64,000 nucleotides of DNA, from the NCBI GenBank assembly GCA_016713535.1, contig JADJOY010000001.1, forward strand, positions 166,640 to 230,639, in the 5' to 3' direction. The position numbers were made by a program, and so were the translations under genes. Numbering within the stretch: position 1 is the first letter of the stretch; each line of letters opens with the position of its first letter. Source of the stretch: JADJOY01 sp016713535 [NCBI: Deltaproteobacteria bacterium]. Lineage in GTDB: Bacteria > JADJOY01. Of the stretch, positions 30,742-42,188 are shown piece after piece. The notes beneath the pieces were generated by a model. The model did no database searches. It saw only the letters and a list, made by a program, of their open reading frames with translations, and was not told the origin of the DNA.

Positions 30742-32469
30742 ATGGCGGACGCGACGTTCGATGCGGTGATCGTGGGCGGCGGCAACAAGTCGCTGCTGCT
30801 CGCGATGTACCTGACGAAGTACGCGGGGATGAGCGTCGGTATCTTCGAGCGCCGGCACGAGATCGGGGGCTGCCTGGCCACCGAGGAGATGTCGGCGCCG
30901 GGGTTCCGCGGCAACACCCACGCGAACATCATCCTGCCCTGGTACTACGCCCCCGTGTGGCGCGATTTCCCGGAGTTCTGGGATTACGGCGCGCAGTGGG
31001 ACCAGCACACCTGCGCCGACGGGTTCGTGTTCAAGGACAAGGAAAACTGCATCGCCATCTACAGCCAGAAGCACGACCCGACCCAGGAGCGCACGGTCCG
31101 CGAGATCGCGCGGTTCTCGGAGAAGGACGCCGACACCTGGACACGGCTGTGGGCGTTGGCGGAGACGGACGAGTTCCAGGGCGTTCTCATGGACGCGCTC
31201 TTCAAGCCCGCCGACGAGCGAATGTCCGGCGAGGTGATGGAGCGCCAGGCCATGCTCTTCCCGAAGCTGCTCGAGAGCGGCTTCACGCCCGACTCGCTGA
31301 CCATGAAGGCGAGCGGGCTGCGGGCGACGCAGGAGTGGTTCGAGTCTCCCGAGCTCCAGAGCTGCATCCTGCGCTTCGCGATCTCGTCGGTGGTCGACAT
31401 CAACGAGGCCGGCACCGGCATGACCACGATGGGCATGGCGGCGACCTTGCCCGGGATCGGTTTCAATCGCGGTGGCACACACCAGATCGCGCACGCGGCG
31501 CACCAGATCCTGATCCAGAACGGCTGCCGCTTCTTCACCAACGTCAACGTCACCAAGGCGATCATCGAGAACGGCCGGGCGACTGGCATACGCCTCGCGG
31601 ACGGGACCGAGATCTCGGCCCGCAAGCTCGTGGTGAGCACGCTCTCGCCACACCAGCTCATCTTCGACCTGATCGGCCCCGAGCACGTGGACGGTCTCTT
31701 GCGCAAGCGCGTCGAGTGCCTGCAAGACACCTTCGGCTGCCTCATGTGGTACAGCTTCGCCGTCCACGAGGCCCCGAAGTACAAGGCCGAAGCGTTCAAT
31801 CCCGACATTCACGAGTGCCAGTGGCTCGGGCTCCAGCCGGATCCCGACCCCATCCATCTCGCCCGTGAGTGCCTGTATCAGAAGCTGCAACGTTTCCCGC
31901 CGCTCGAGGATTACGCGCCGACCGTGGGCTGCCACAGCCTGGTCGACCCGAGCTTCGCGCCACCGGGCAAGCACGTCGTCCAGAACGAGCAGCTCGGTCC
32001 GCCCGCGACGGCGTTCACCGAGAAGCAGTGGCTCGAGATCAAGAAGCGCTACGCCGACGAGCTGATCCAGATCTGGCAGGACTACGCGCCCAACATGACG
32101 TGGGACAACGTCATCGGCGTCGACACCAACTGCTCGTTCGACCATCGGCGCATGAAGAACCTCGGCCCGAACGGGACGATGGCGGGGGTCGACCGCTCGC
32201 CGTTCCAGACCGAGGAGAACCGGCCCACCCCGGAGCTCGCCAACCACCGCACGCCGATCACCGCGCTCTACGCGACGGGCGGCTCCTGGCACGTCGGATC
32301 GAACGCGGGCTCGACCGAGGCTTACAACTGCTACCGCATCATCGCCGACGACCTGAAGCTCCCGAAGCCGTGGCTCGAACCGGGCAAGGAGGAGCCGTTC
32401 TCGCTGGTCGAGCAGGTGCGAGCCGTGCGGCGGCGGGTCCAGGCGAGCGCGCGTCCGAGGACCACTTGA
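30742..32469 (+). CDS. CrtI/RetSat-type FAD oxidoreductase 1
   Basis: 575 residues. The N-terminal dinucleotide fold reads AVIVGGGNKSLLLAMYL, so the third Gly of GxGxxG is Ser, unlike its paralogs. FERRHEIGGCLATEE binds the FAD ribose. A substrate-side block (GIGFNRGGTHQIAHAAHQIL) and C-terminal TGGSWHVGSNAGSTEAYNCYRIIADDL complete the amine-oxidase/phytoene-desaturase fold. Such enzymes desaturate, saturate or isomerise isoprenoid and lipid double bonds. First of seven paralogs. Confidence 0.8.
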   Translation: MADATFDAVIVGGGNKSLLLAMYLTKYAGMSVGIFERRHEIGGCLATEEMSAPGFRGNTHANIILPWYYAPVWRDFPEFWDYGAQWDQHTCADGFVFKDKENCIAIYSQKHDPTQERTVREIARFSEKDADTWTRLWALAETDEFQGVLMDALFKPADERMSGEVMERQAMLFPKLLESGFTPDSLTMKASGLRATQEWFESPELQSCILRFAISSVVDINEAGTGMTTMGMAATLPGIGFNRGGTHQIAHAAHQILIQNGCRFFTNVNVTKAIIENGRATGIRLADGTEISARKLVVSTLSPHQLIFDLIGPEHVDGLLRKRVECLQDTFGCLMWYSFAVHEAPKYKAEAFNPDIHECQWLGLQPDPDPIHLARECLYQKLQRFPPLEDYAPTVGCHSLVDPSFAPPGKHVVQNEQLGPPATAFTEKQWLEIKKRYADELIQIWQDYAPNMTWDNVIGVDTNCSFDHRRMKNLGPNGTMAGVDRSPFQTEENRPTPELANHRTPITALYATGGSWHVGSNAGSTEAYNCYRIIADDLKLPKPWLEPGKEEPFSLVEQVRAVRRRVQASARPRTT

Positions 32470-32537
32470 CGTCGGCCCACCGGGCGGGGCTGCGCGGGCA
32501 GGGAGTGTTGCCGATTTCCTGAGGCACGAGGCGAATC

Positions 32538-34165
32538 ATGGCCAAAGCATACGACGTCATCGTGATCGGCAGCGGCCCCAACGGGCTGGCGATCGCCGCG
32601 TATCTGAGCAAGGCGGGGCAGAAGGTCTTGTTGCTGGAGAAACGCTTCGAGGCGGGCGGGGGCCTGTGCACCGAGCAGGTGACCCTGCCGGACTTCTACC
32701 ACAACACCCACGCCGTCTACATGATGATGGTGGACTACGCCCCGGTTTACTCGGACTTCCAGTTCGAGGAACGCTACGGCGTCCGGCACATCCTCCCCGA
32801 GCTGCAGGTGGCGATGCCGCTCGTGGACGGGCGCGCGCTGTGCGTCTACCACGACGTCGAGCGCACCTGTGCCTCGATCGCGCGGTTCTCCGCCAAGGAC
32901 GCGGCGAGCTATCGCGACATGCAGCGCCACTTCGACGAGCTGATGAAGCACATCCTCGGCCCGCAGACCTACGTGCCGATGGAGGCCGCGCCGCTCATGG
33001 CGGGCGCGCCGAGCTCACCGAGCTTGGCCGCGCGCTCTCCGAATACACGGAGAAGACGCCGGAGGAGATCGTCTGCGAGCGCTTCGAGAACGAGCACGTG
33101 CGGACGCTGATGCTCTACATGGCCTGCCACTGGGGGCTCGACTACTCCCAGTCCGGCGTCAGCTACATGGTGCCGATCTACCTCAACCGGATGGCGAGCT
33201 ACCGGGGGCCCGCCGGAGGCTCGCCCCGGGTCTCGGAGGCGCTGCTCAAGTCGATCTTCGAGCAGCAGGGCCAGATCCGCACCAACGGGCGGATCGCGCG
33301 GATCATCGTCGAGAACGGCACCGCCAGGGGCGTCGAGCTCGAGGACGGGACTCGCTACGTCGCCAACAAGGCGGTGGTGAGCACCATCGACACCCATCAA
33401 ACCTTCTTGAAATACGTGGGCGAGGAGAAGCTCGACAAGGAGTTCGTCGAGATGATCCGGGTCTGGCAATGGGAGAAGTGGAGCCTGGCGGTCCAGCACC
33501 TGGCACTCGCGGAGCGGCCTCGCTTCAAGGCGGCCGCGTCGCAGCCCGACCTCGACGACGCTTTCATCTACGTGCTCGGCTACGAGTCGCTCGCCGACCT
33601 CAAGGGGCACTGGGACGCGATGGCGCGCGGGGAGCTGCCGGCGGGCGCCGGCTTCCACTGCTGCTTCCCGAGCGTCCACGACTCGTTCCAGGCGCCGGCC
33701 GGCCGAGCGTCGGGCCTGATCTCCCAGATGGCGCCGTTTCAGCTCGCCAACGGCGGCTCGGAGCGCTGGCTGAACCGTCACCACCGCGAGGAAACCTGCG
33801 AGCGTCAGCGCGCGGTGCTGGCGCGCTACGCGCCCAACGTGAGCGGCGAGAACGTGCTGTGGAACTACCTTAGCGCCCCCGCGGACCTGGAGAACAAGTT
33901 CGCGAACATGGTGCACGGTAGCTACAAGCAGGGCGCCTATCACCCGCTGCAGATGGGCTTTCTCAGGCCGAACCAGGATTGCTCCCAGTATCGTACGCCG
34001 GTGAAGGGGCTCTATCTCGGAGGCGCCAGCGTGGCACCCGGCGGGATGGTGATCTTCGGCCCTGGCTACAACTGCGCCAACGCGATCGCCGAGGACTTCC
34101 AGATCCCCAAGTGGTGGAAGGAGCCCGACTACGTCACGGCGGCGCGGGACGGCGGCTACGTGTGA
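32538..34165 (+). CDS. CrtI/RetSat-type FAD oxidoreductase 2 (frame interrupted)
   Basis: About 543 residues: [32 protein letters not shown], and C-terminal [61 protein letters not shown], near the end, is shared with paralogs 4 and 6 and defines a sub-family. A base is missing near 33000-33008; restoring it gives [16 protein letters not shown]. It starts 68 bp after paralog 1. Confidence 0.8.
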
Positions 34166-34224
34166 CGCGGGGGTTCCGCGCGTTCCGCACCGGGCGCGCG
34201 GTGTGAGCAGCACGAGGAGGCTCG

Positions 34225-35949
34225 ATGAGCAAGGATGAACGGTTCGACGTCGTGGTGATCGGCGCGGGTCCGAACGGCATGACGACCGCCGCGTATCTCG
34301 CCAAGTGTGGGCTCAGCGTTTGCGTGCTCGAGGAACGCACCGAGTGCGGCGGGGCGTGCGAGACCCAAGAGCCGATCCCGGGCGTCCGCATCTTCCCGCA
34401 CGCCATGCTCATGTACGCGTCGCCGGCGCCGGGCTTCGAGCAGCTCGAGTTGCACAAGCACGGCTTCCGGATGAACTGGTCGCCGCACGACGTGCTCACC
34501 GAGAACACCGACTTCGCGTGCACCGACGGCTGGCGGCCGATCACCGACAAGGACAAGCTCGGCTGGGCGAAGCTGGGCGGCCTGCTCGGCACGCCGCCCT
34601 TCACCCGCGACCTGATGCGAGCGACGTTCTGGTGCCCTCCCCATCCACCCGAGGTGGAGGTCACCGACGAAAACGTGCCCTACATGCAGGTCTACAAGCA
34701 GCACCAGCCCGACATCTGGACGCACGAGCTGCGCGAGATGACGATGCTCGACCTGCTCGACGAGCACTGCGAGACCGAGCACTTCAAGACCGCGATGGCG
34801 TTCGCGGCGTGGGCGTCGGGCGCGGCGGGCCACTGGGAAGGCGTCGCGATCCCCGCGGTCACGTCCGTCCAGCTCCTGACGCTCCCCAACACCGGCAACC
34901 GCAGCATCCCGCGTGGCGGGCTGCACGGGTACTTCCATGCGATCCACCGTGCGGCGGTCAGCCACGGCGCGGTGGTGCGGACCTGTTGCCCGGTCGACGA
35001 GATCCTCATCGAAGACGGGCGCGCGGTGGGCGTGCGGTTGCGCGAGACCGCGGCCATGGGCGGGCGCACGATCCGCGCCAACAAGGCGGTGATCGCCGCG
35101 ATCGACGTTCACCAGGCGTTCCTCAAGATGGTCGGCCCCCGCCACCTCGATCCGGGGGTGATCCAGAAGATCAAGGACGTGAGCCTCAAGAACCAAACGC
35201 TCTACGTCTCCGTCTTCCACACCAAGACGCCGCTCAAGCTCAACGCCAAGTTCGCGTCGCACCAGGAGGCGAAGGGCATCGGCTCGGGCCCGGGGCGCAC
35301 TCCGCAACTCGGTGTCTATCCGTGCGACTCGCGCGAGATCTATTACGAGAACGTCGCCGACGTGGACGGCCACAAGGGGCAGCCGGTGGTGCCGGCGGAG
35401 CGCGTCATGTGGTTCCACGGGCCGCCGCAGACCTTCGACCCGACCGACTGCCAGGCGAGCTACAAGCGAGGCTACATCTCGAACGCCTTCGAGGTGGCGG
35501 TGACCTCGCCCGACCTCCACAAGGAGGGCGAGGACGCCCTCGACCGCTACAAGGCCGAGATGGACGCCTACATGCGCAAGGCCTACAGCCAGATGGTGGA
35601 CGGCCTCGACGACGCCAACCTCATCCATCACTGGAGCGCGACCGGGCGCGACGTGGAGTTCCGCAACACCGGGCTCATCGGCGGCACCTGGTGCGGCAGC
35701 CGCCACGACGAGGATCAGCTCTGGACCAACCGCCCCATCCAGGAGCTGGCGCGCTACCGCACGCCGATCGAGGGGCTCTACCACGCGCACCAGACCTCGG
35801 GCCACCCGGGCGGGCTGTGCCTGATGGCGATTCCCTACAACCTCATGCACATCCTCATCGAGGACGGCATCGCCGAGCCCGGCGACTGGTGGTACGCGTC
35901 GCCCTGGTACATCCCGCAGCATGGAAAGATTTCCGCCCGGCGCGGTTGA
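34225..35949 (+). CDS. CrtI/RetSat-type FAD oxidoreductase 3
   Basis: 574 residues, intact. [17 protein letters not shown] and [15 protein letters not shown] bind [19 protein letters not shown] and the C-terminal [21 protein letters not shown] complete the fold. It has several His-rich segments ([32 protein letters not shown]) absent from its neighbours, so its substrate probably differs. Starts 59 bp after paralog 2 with GAGGAGG nearby. Confidence 0.85.
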   Translation: MSKDERFDVVVIGAGPNGMTTAAYLAKCGLSVCVLEERTECGGACETQEPIPGVRIFPHAMLMYASPAPGFEQLELHKHGFRMNWSPHDVLTENTDFACTDGWRPITDKDKLGWAKLGGLLGTPPFTRDLMRATFWCPPHPPEVEVTDENVPYMQVYKQHQPDIWTHELREMTMLDLLDEHCETEHFKTAMAFAAWASGAAGHWEGVAIPAVTSVQLLTLPNTGNRSIPRGGLHGYFHAIHRAAVSHGAVVRTCCPVDEILIEDGRAVGVRLRETAAMGGRTIRANKAVIAAIDVHQAFLKMVGPRHLDPGVIQKIKDVSLKNQTLYVSVFHTKTPLKLNAKFASHQEAKGIGSGPGRTPQLGVYPCDSREIYYENVADVDGHKGQPVVPAERVMWFHGPPQTFDPTDCQASYKRGYISNAFEVAVTSPDLHKEGEDALDRYKAEMDAYMRKAYSQMVDGLDDANLIHHWSATGRDVEFRNTGLIGGTWCGSRHDEDQLWTNRPIQELARYRTPIEGLYHAHQTSGHPGGLCLMAIPYNLMHILIEDGIAEPGDWWYASPWYIPQHGKISARRG

Positions 35950-35971
35950 AACGAAAGGACGAGGGTTCGTG

Positions 35972-37657
35972 ATGCCCAACTTCAAATACACGTCCGAGTT
36001 CCAGTTCGACCCGTCGGATCCGTTCGGCCACATGCAGGAGGAGTTCCCGAGGAGGAGCGAGTTCGACGTGGTCATCATCGGCGCCGGGCCGAACGGGCTG
36101 ATCGCGGGCGCCTACCTGGCGCGCGCGGGTCTGAAGGTGGCGGTGGTGGAGCGGCGCTTCGAGGCAGGCGGTGGGCTCGCGACCGAGGAAAACCTTTACC
36201 CCTGCTATTCGTCGAACCCGCACGTGCTCTACCACATGATGGTCGACTACATGCCGGCCATCCGCGACTTCGAGCTCGACGGCCCGGCGCTGACCTGGAT
36301 CCGGCCCAACTCCCAGACCGGCATGGTGTTCGAGGACGGAAGCTCCATCCTGCTCGCCAGGATGGCGAACGACACCAAGGACTCGATCGCCAAGTACTCG
36401 TTCAAGGACGCGGTGACGTTCGGCAAGGTCGTCCGCAAGTGGCGGAAGATCGTCGACGACATCATCGCGCCAGCGACCTACATCCCGCCGATGGCACCCA
36501 TCGAGATCACGATGGCGATGCAGCGCACGCCGGTCGGGCAAGAGATGCTGGAGCTCGGCGAGCTGAGCCCGCTCCAGCTCATCACCGAGACCTTCGATCA
36601 CGACAAGGTTCGCGCGCTGCTGCTCTACGCGAGCTGCATGTGGGGCCTCGACCCGCGCGAGACCGGCCTCGGCTTCATGGTGCCGCTCATGATCGATCGC
36701 GCCATGAACAAGTGCTACTGCTACGGCGGCTCGCACAAGTTCGCGAGCGCGCTCGGGCGCCAGGTGCTGAAAGGCGGCGGCCTCATCCTCGAGGCCGCGA
36801 CCGTGGACAAGATCCTGATCGAGAACGGCCGCGCGGTCGGCGTGCACCTCTTCCACGAGGACCGCGAGCTGCGCGCGAAGGTCGTGATGTCCACTCTCGA
36901 TCCCCACACCACGTTCCTCGACATGGTGGGCGAGCAGCACCTCGACGCCGCTCTCAAGGAGTCGGTGAAGGGCTGGGCGTGGGACAAGTGGAGCTTCAAC
37001 ACGCTCCACATCGCGGCCAACGAGAAGCCCAAGTACCGCTGCGACGACCCGTGGATCGACCAGGCGTTCGCGACCGTGGTCGGGATCGAGGGAGTCGACT
37101 CGCTGCTCCAGCACTGGGGCAACGTCGCCAAGGGCAAACTCGACCTGAACGCCTTCGGCGGCCACTCGACCTGCGAGAGCCAGTTCGATCCCACGCTGAG
37201 CGATCGCCCCGGCAAGTACGTGTCGATGTTCCAGATCCACGCCCCGTACGACCTCGAGGGCGGCTGGCTCGCGCGCCGCGACGAGATCCAGGAGGCGATC
37301 CTCGCCAGGTGGCGCAAGGCGGCGCCCAACCTGACGCCGGAGAACATCGTCAGCCGCTCGATGGAGGACCCGGAGGAGATCGAGATCCGGTTCCCGCACA
37401 TGCGCCGCGGCTCGATCAAGCACGGCGACTATCGCCCGCTGCAGATGGGCTACTACCGCCCGAACGAACACTGCTCGTCGACCCGCACCCCGATCGAGGG
37501 GCTCTACGTGTGCGGCGTGTCGACCTACCCGGGCGGCCTGGTGCTGGGTGGTCCGGGCTACCTCGGAGCGAACAGCGTCGCCGAGGATCTCGGCGTCAAG
37601 AAGTGGTGGAAGCCCACCCCCGAGATGGATCGCTACATCAAGACGTACCTCAGCTGA
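35972..37657 (+). CDS. CrtI/RetSat-type FAD oxidoreductase 4
   Basis: 561 residues, intact. A 28-residue leader ([19 protein letters not shown]) precedes [17 protein letters not shown] and [15 protein letters not shown]. The [20 protein letters not shown] block and [22 protein letters not shown] match paralogs 2 and 6. The ATG at 35972 follows aaaggacgaggg; it begins only 22 bp after paralog 3. Confidence 0.85.
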   Translation: MPNFKYTSEFQFDPSDPFGHMQEEFPRRSEFDVVIIGAGPNGLIAGAYLARAGLKVAVVERRFEAGGGLATEENLYPCYSSNPHVLYHMMVDYMPAIRDFELDGPALTWIRPNSQTGMVFEDGSSILLARMANDTKDSIAKYSFKDAVTFGKVVRKWRKIVDDIIAPATYIPPMAPIEITMAMQRTPVGQEMLELGELSPLQLITETFDHDKVRALLLYASCMWGLDPRETGLGFMVPLMIDRAMNKCYCYGGSHKFASALGRQVLKGGGLILEAATVDKILIENGRAVGVHLFHEDRELRAKVVMSTLDPHTTFLDMVGEQHLDAALKESVKGWAWDKWSFNTLHIAANEKPKYRCDDPWIDQAFATVVGIEGVDSLLQHWGNVAKGKLDLNAFGGHSTCESQFDPTLSDRPGKYVSMFQIHAPYDLEGGWLARRDEIQEAILARWRKAAPNLTPENIVSRSMEDPEEIEIRFPHMRRGSIKHGDYRPLQMGYYRPNEHCSSTRTPIEGLYVCGVSTYPGGLVLGGPGYLGANSVAEDLGVKKWWKPTPEMDRYIKTYLS

Positions 37658-37700
37658 GCGATACACCGTCCGGAACGCCGATCCGCCGAAGGAGACGACC

Positions 37701-38135
37701 GTGGGTAGCGACGACATCGTCGAAGTGCTGGCCGCGAGGTTCGAGCGCCACGCGAACGAGGAGGGGAAGGTCCTCGACGCCTACCGGGCGCTCTCGGAGA
37801 AGCTCGCCGACGACGCGCTCGGCAACCTGGTGAGCCACATCCTCACGGAGGAGGAGCTCCACCATCTGCTGCTGCGCACCATGGCGAAGTGGCTGCGCGA
37901 GCGGCCCTATCTGGCGCCGGCGCGTGAAGCCACGCCCGAGCGCGCGGAGCTGCTGCGCCTCACCCGCCAGCTCCGCGCTCACGAGAAGGAGGCCATCGAC
38001 GGCTGTCGCGAGCTCGAGGCGCGCGTGCCGGAGGAGGGCGGCGCGGTGATCCGCGCGCTGCTCGAGGCGATGGCGCTCGACAGCGAGAAGCACCACCACC
38101 TGCTGGGCGCGGTCGAGGCGATGCTCGAAGGCTGA
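37701..38135 (+). CDS. Ferritin-like / hemerythrin-like helical protein
   Basis: 144 residues, all helix, with His/Glu pairs spaced as in four-helix metal-binding bundles: FERHANEEGKVLDAY, ILTEEELHHLLLR, AHEKEAIDGCRELE and MALDSEKHHHLLGAVE. It could bind a diiron centre or simply bundle, and may supply electrons, metal or oxidative protection to the flavoenzymes around it (inference). GTG start at 37701 with AAGGAG 9 nt upstream; 43 bp after paralog 4. Confidence 0.65.
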   Translation: MGSDDIVEVLAARFERHANEEGKVLDAYRALSEKLADDALGNLVSHILTEEELHHLLLRTMAKWLRERPYLAPAREATPERAELLRLTRQLRAHEKEAIDGCRELEARVPEEGGAVIRALLEAMALDSEKHHHLLGAVEAMLEG

Positions 38136-38192
38136 CTTCCGGGTGCGAGCCGCGAGCGCCCGGCTGTGGGCGCGCCGCGCGGAGAGCGAGCG

Positions 38193-39668
38193 ATGGCGGA
38201 CCAGACCTACGACGTGATCGTGATCGGTGCCGGCTTCGGCGGCAGCGCCTGCGCCGGCCTGCTCGCCCACCGCGGCCTGAAGGTGCTCTTGGTCGAGAAG
38301 AACGCGCGCGCCGGCGGCAAGGCGATGAGCCTCGCCAAGAACGGCTTCACCTACACCGCGTGGGTGGTGATCGGCGCGCCGGTGATCGACAATCTCTACG
38401 AGTCGGTGGCGCGGGAGCTGGGTGTCGCCGACCTCGCGGAGCTGGTCGCCCCCGGCCACCAGGGCGCGATCTACCGCTCGCCGGATGGCCGCTACTCGCA
38501 GCTTCCCGACATGCCGGTCGGCGAGAGCGACCCGCTGGTGATCTTCGACTGGCTCGGCATCGCGGAGGACGATCGCGGCGCGGCGATCGCGATGTTCGCC
38601 GAGATGACGATGATGCCGCCCGAGGAGATCGAGCAGCTCCACGACGTGAGCTTCCACGAGTGGATCACCGCCCGAGGCGTGCCGCGCTCGCTCTACGCGT
38701 TCCTCGTGAGCCTGTGCTGTGACGGCATGTTCATGGTGCCGGTCGACATGCTGGAGGCGGCCGAGGCCATCCGCAGCTTGCAGGCGATGTTCCTGCGCCA
38801 CGGCGGGATGTTCTGCCGCGGCGGCTTCGGCAAGGTCGCCGAGGCCTATTGCGAGGCCGTGCGCAGGAACGGCGGCCGCGTGCTCATGAAGGCCAAGACC
38901 GAGCGCGTGCTGGTCGAGGGCGGTCGGGTCACCGGGGTGGTCACGAGCCAGGGTACCTTCCGTGCGCCGATCGTGGTGAGCAACGCCGGCATCCAGCCGA
39001 CCGTCACGAAGCTGGTCGGCGAGGAGCACTTCCCGGCGGACTTCGTGCGCCGCAACCGCGAGCTGGTGCCGTCGTGGGCGTTGCTCGGCTATCGCTACTT
39101 CCTGAAGCGTCCGGTGATCGAGGTCCCCTACGGGGTGGTCTTCTCCGACGAGAGCCCGTGGAGCCGCGAGCGCCTCGAGAAGGCCGCCGCCGGCGAGGCG
39201 TCGCGCGAGGGCGTCCTCTACTACGAGGTGCCGTCCAACTACGACCCCACCGCCGCGCCCGCCGGCAAGCAGATCGTGCTGACCGGCTCGTTCTGCCCGC
39301 CCAGCCCGCAGATGACGGCGGCGGAGATCGAGGCGTGGGCGGCGGCCGGCGAGAAGATCCTCTTCGCCGCGTTCCCCGGCCTCGCGGACGCCATCGAGGA
39401 CAAGGAGCTCTACACCCCCCGCGACGTGTCGAACCTCACGCGCGAGTCGGTGTTCCCCGGCCAGGGCGGCGAGACGATCGGGCTCGGCCAGATCGTCGGC
39501 CAGTGCGGCCCCGGCAAGCCGTCGATCAAGGCGCCCGTCGAGGGCCTCTTCTTCGTCGGCTGCGACGCAGGTGGCACCGGCGTCGGCACCCAGCAAGCGA
39601 TCGAGTCGGGAATGGTGGTCGCCGACGCCGTGCTGGCGCACCACCAGGCCGCTCAGCGCGCCGCCTGA
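38193..39668 (+). CDS. CrtI-type FAD oxidoreductase 5 (divergent paralog)
   Basis: 491 residues. VIVIGAGFGGSACAGLL and VEKNARAGGKAMSLAKNGFTY are closer to classical phytoene desaturases and all-trans-retinol saturases than the PNG-type paralogs. The C-terminus reads FVGCDAGGTGVGTQQAIESGMVVADAVL. FPGQGGETIGLGQIVGQCG replaces the [10 protein letters not shown] block of the others. Start chosen at MADQTYDVIV. It is followed almost at once (2 bp) by the methyltransferase. Confidence 0.85.
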   Translation: MADQTYDVIVIGAGFGGSACAGLLAHRGLKVLLVEKNARAGGKAMSLAKNGFTYTAWVVIGAPVIDNLYESVARELGVADLAELVAPGHQGAIYRSPDGRYSQLPDMPVGESDPLVIFDWLGIAEDDRGAAIAMFAEMTMMPPEEIEQLHDVSFHEWITARGVPRSLYAFLVSLCCDGMFMVPVDMLEAAEAIRSLQAMFLRHGGMFCRGGFGKVAEAYCEAVRRNGGRVLMKAKTERVLVEGGRVTGVVTSQGTFRAPIVVSNAGIQPTVTKLVGEEHFPADFVRRNRELVPSWALLGYRYFLKRPVIEVPYGVVFSDESPWSRERLEKAAAGEASREGVLYYEVPSNYDPTAAPAGKQIVLTGSFCPPSPQMTAAEIEAWAAAGEKILFAAFPGLADAIEDKELYTPRDVSNLTRESVFPGQGGETIGLGQIVGQCGPGKPSIKAPVEGLFFVGCDAGGTGVGTQQAIESGMVVADAVLAHHQAAQRAA

Positions 39669-39670
39669 GG

Positions 39671-40356
39671 GTGGGCGCGGTGCGACGGCCGGACCTCACC
39701 GCTCAGGAGGTCCGGCGTCTCTACACCGAGCGCACCGACCTCTATCACCGGTTCTTCGGGGACCTGCTCGGCTACGGGCCGGGCATCCGTGCCCTCGTCG
39801 CGGCCTCGGGCCTGCTCGCCTCCGGCCAGCGGATCCTCGACGCCGGTTGCGGCTCAGGCTTGGTGACACGCGGGCTGCTGGCCGCGGCTCGCCAGCGCGG
39901 CCTCACCGGGATCACCGTCGACGGCTTCGACCTCACACCGGCCATGCTCGCGCGCTTCGGCGAGTGGCTGCGCGCCAGCGCCACGGAGAACGTGTCGCTC
40001 AGGCTCGCCGACGTGCTCGAGCCGGAGGCGCTGCCGGACGAGTGGACCGGCTACGACCTGGTGGTGTCGTCGGCGATGCTCGAATACCTGCCGAAGGCCT
40101 CGCTCGCCACGGCGCTCGCCAACCTGCGCGCGCGGCTGCGGCCGGGCGGCTGCTGCTCTTCGCGATCACCCGCCGCAATCCCCTCATGGCGCTGCTGATC
40201 GAGCGCTGGTGGCGCTCGCACGCGTACGAGCGGGGCGAGCTCGAGGGCCACGTGCGCGCGGCCGGCTTCGAGGTCGTGCGCTTCGAGCGCTTCCCCTTGC
40301 CCTACCGCTGGCTCGATCTGTGGGGTCACGTGGTGGTCTCCCGCAATCCTGCCTGA
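39671..40356 (+). CDS. Class I SAM methyltransferase (frame interrupted)
   Basis: About 229 residues. Motif I is textbook (RILDAGCGSGLVTRGLL), with VDGFDLTPAMLARF (motif II) and YDLVVSSAMLEYLPKASL. It is a UbiE/MenG-like small-molecule methyltransferase; a sterol, quinone or isoprenoid acceptor would fit the context (inference). The frame breaks near 40150-40153, where one more base gives RPGGLLLFAITRRNPLMALL. GTG at 39671 or 39680. Confidence 0.75.
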
Positions 40357-40424
40357 GGACTTGGCGTGAATCTCGCTGATCCTCCACCGCTACGCCTTGT
40401 GCCGAGGCGCCGAAGAGGCCCGTC

Positions 40425-41204
40425 ATGCGTTCGCTGGACCCGCGATTTCTCGATGTCGTCTCACCGGTGCGCGTGGCGCTGTCCCACAGCGCCATCGACC
40501 TGCCGATCGTTTACCGAGACGTCGAGGCGCTCACGGCGTTCTTTCCGTTTCCGGTACGAAACGCGGTGAACGCCCTGCCCGCGGGCAGCGGTCTCGTGCC
40601 GGTGCTGGCGTGGCGCGGCCACGCCGTGCTGGTGCTGGCGTGTTTCGACTACAAGGACAGCGGCGTCGGCTCCTACGGCGAGGTGGCGATCGCGATCCTG
40701 GCCTCGACGCGCCGCTTGCCGCCGCTGGTGCCGGCGCTGATCGAGCGCTACCTGGAGAACGTGGGGCTCTACGTCGTCCACTTGCCGGTGACCACGGAGC
40801 TTGCCTATCGAGCCGGCCGCGAGCTCTGGAACTATCCCAAGTTCGTCGCCGACATCTGCTTCCGCACCGAGGGTGACCGGCGGGTCTGCGAGCTCTCCGA
40901 AGGGGGGCGCTCGATCCTGACGCTCTCGGTCGCGTCACGCGGTGCGCGCCACTACGAGGCCCGGCCGTTTCGCACCTTCACGGTTCGCGACGGCAAGCTG
41001 CTTCGCACCGTGGTGCCGATGCAGAGCGAATTCCGGCTGTCGCGCGGCCGTGGTGCAGCGGTTTTGACCACTGGCGATCACTCGGTGGGTCGCGAGCTCG
41101 CGGCGTTGGAGCCGGGCCGCTTCGTGCTGGAGGCGCGCCACGTGCTGCGGATGCAGAGCATCCTGCCGGCCGCCGATCGGGTCTGGCCGATGCCGCGGCC
41201 GTGA
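40425..41204 (+). CDS. Acetoacetate decarboxylase-family protein
   Basis: 259 residues. YKDSGVGSYGEVAIAILA and RAGRELWNYPKFVADICF are the two family signatures; the Lys in NYPKF corresponds to the Schiff-base Lys of acetoacetate decarboxylase, although the neighbouring Lys of the usual YPKK is Phe. Members outside the true enzyme often act on other keto acids or enol compounds, so the reaction is open. GTGA overlap (41201-41204) couples it to the next gene. Confidence 0.75.
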   Translation: MRSLDPRFLDVVSPVRVALSHSAIDLPIVYRDVEALTAFFPFPVRNAVNALPAGSGLVPVLAWRGHAVLVLACFDYKDSGVGSYGEVAIAILASTRRLPPLVPALIERYLENVGLYVVHLPVTTELAYRAGRELWNYPKFVADICFRTEGDRRVCELSEGGRSILTLSVASRGARHYEARPFRTFTVRDGKLLRTVVPMQSEFRLSRGRGAAVLTTGDHSVGRELAALEPGRFVLEARHVLRMQSILPAADRVWPMPRP

Positions 41205-42188
41205 CCACGCGCGAGGACGAGCTGCACCTGGCGCGGCGCTCGGCGGAGCGCTTCGCGCGCGACGTGATCGCGCCGCGCGGCGCCCAGCTCGGCTGCGATC
41301 CGAGCCCGTGTGCGGAAGCGCTGGGCGAGGCGGCGACCGTCGGTCTGGTGGCGCTCGGCGACGGTGCCGAGACCGGCGTGTTCGCATGGAACGACGGTGC
41401 GCCCGACCTGGCCCTCTCGAGCGCGCTCCTCGAGACTCTCGCGGCGACGAGCGGGGGCTTCGCGTTCCTGGTCCTCGTGCAGGGGCTGGCGTCGTGTGCA
41501 GCGCGTCAGCTCGACTGCGAGGCGCTCGTCACTCCGGCGGCAGTCGTGATGGCTGGCGGTGCGCTGTGCTGGGGTGGCTCGCTCGCGAGTCGGACGTTCC
41601 GCATCGACGACGCGCGGTGGGGCGGCGCTCCCGGGCTGTGCACCGGGCCGGTGCCGTGTGGCCCCGTGGAGGTTCTCGGCCTACGCGAGGCGCATCCGCA
41701 CACCCTCGCCGACCACTGGCGCGCCGACCGGGCGCTCGGTGGCGCCGCTGGGGCGGCGGCGGTGGAGCGGCTGGAAGGGCTCGCCGCGCTCGGTGGCATC
41801 GCGATCGCCGCTGGGCTCGCGCGCGGTGCCCTCGCCGAGGCGACCGCTTACGCGGGTGAGCGGTTCCAGGGCGGTGCGATGATCGCCGAGCTACCGGTGG
41901 TGCGCGGCATGCTCGAGCGCGCGGCCACGCACCAGCAAGCGATCGCCTTGCTCGCCGAAGCCGTGGTCGCGCGGCTCGAGCCCGGCGGCTCCGCCGCACC
42001 AGCGCGCACCGCCTTCACGGCCGCCGCCGACGCGTGCGTCGAGTGCGTCACCGCCTCGCTCCAGGTGCTGGGCGGCTACGGCTACATGGCGGACTTCGGG
42101 CTGGAGCGCCGCTTCCGCGACGCCCACGCGCCTCGGCCCGCGATCCGGCGGCGCGCGGCCGAGCGTCGTGCCGGGCGCAGCGCCATGA
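41201..42188 (+). CDS. Acyl-CoA dehydrogenase, short partner subunit (frame interrupted)
   Basis: About 329 residues. The C-terminal VTASLQVLGGYGYMADFGLERRFRDAHA is clearly of the family, but the flavin-binding TEPxxGSD loop and catalytic Glu are missing and the middle domain is reduced. It starts GTG inside the stop of the decarboxylase-like gene. Near 42129-42132 one extra C shifts the frame so that the gene appears fused to the next one; removing it gives a TGA at 42186-42188 overlapping the next ATG as ATGA, the expected operon junction. Confidence 0.7.
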
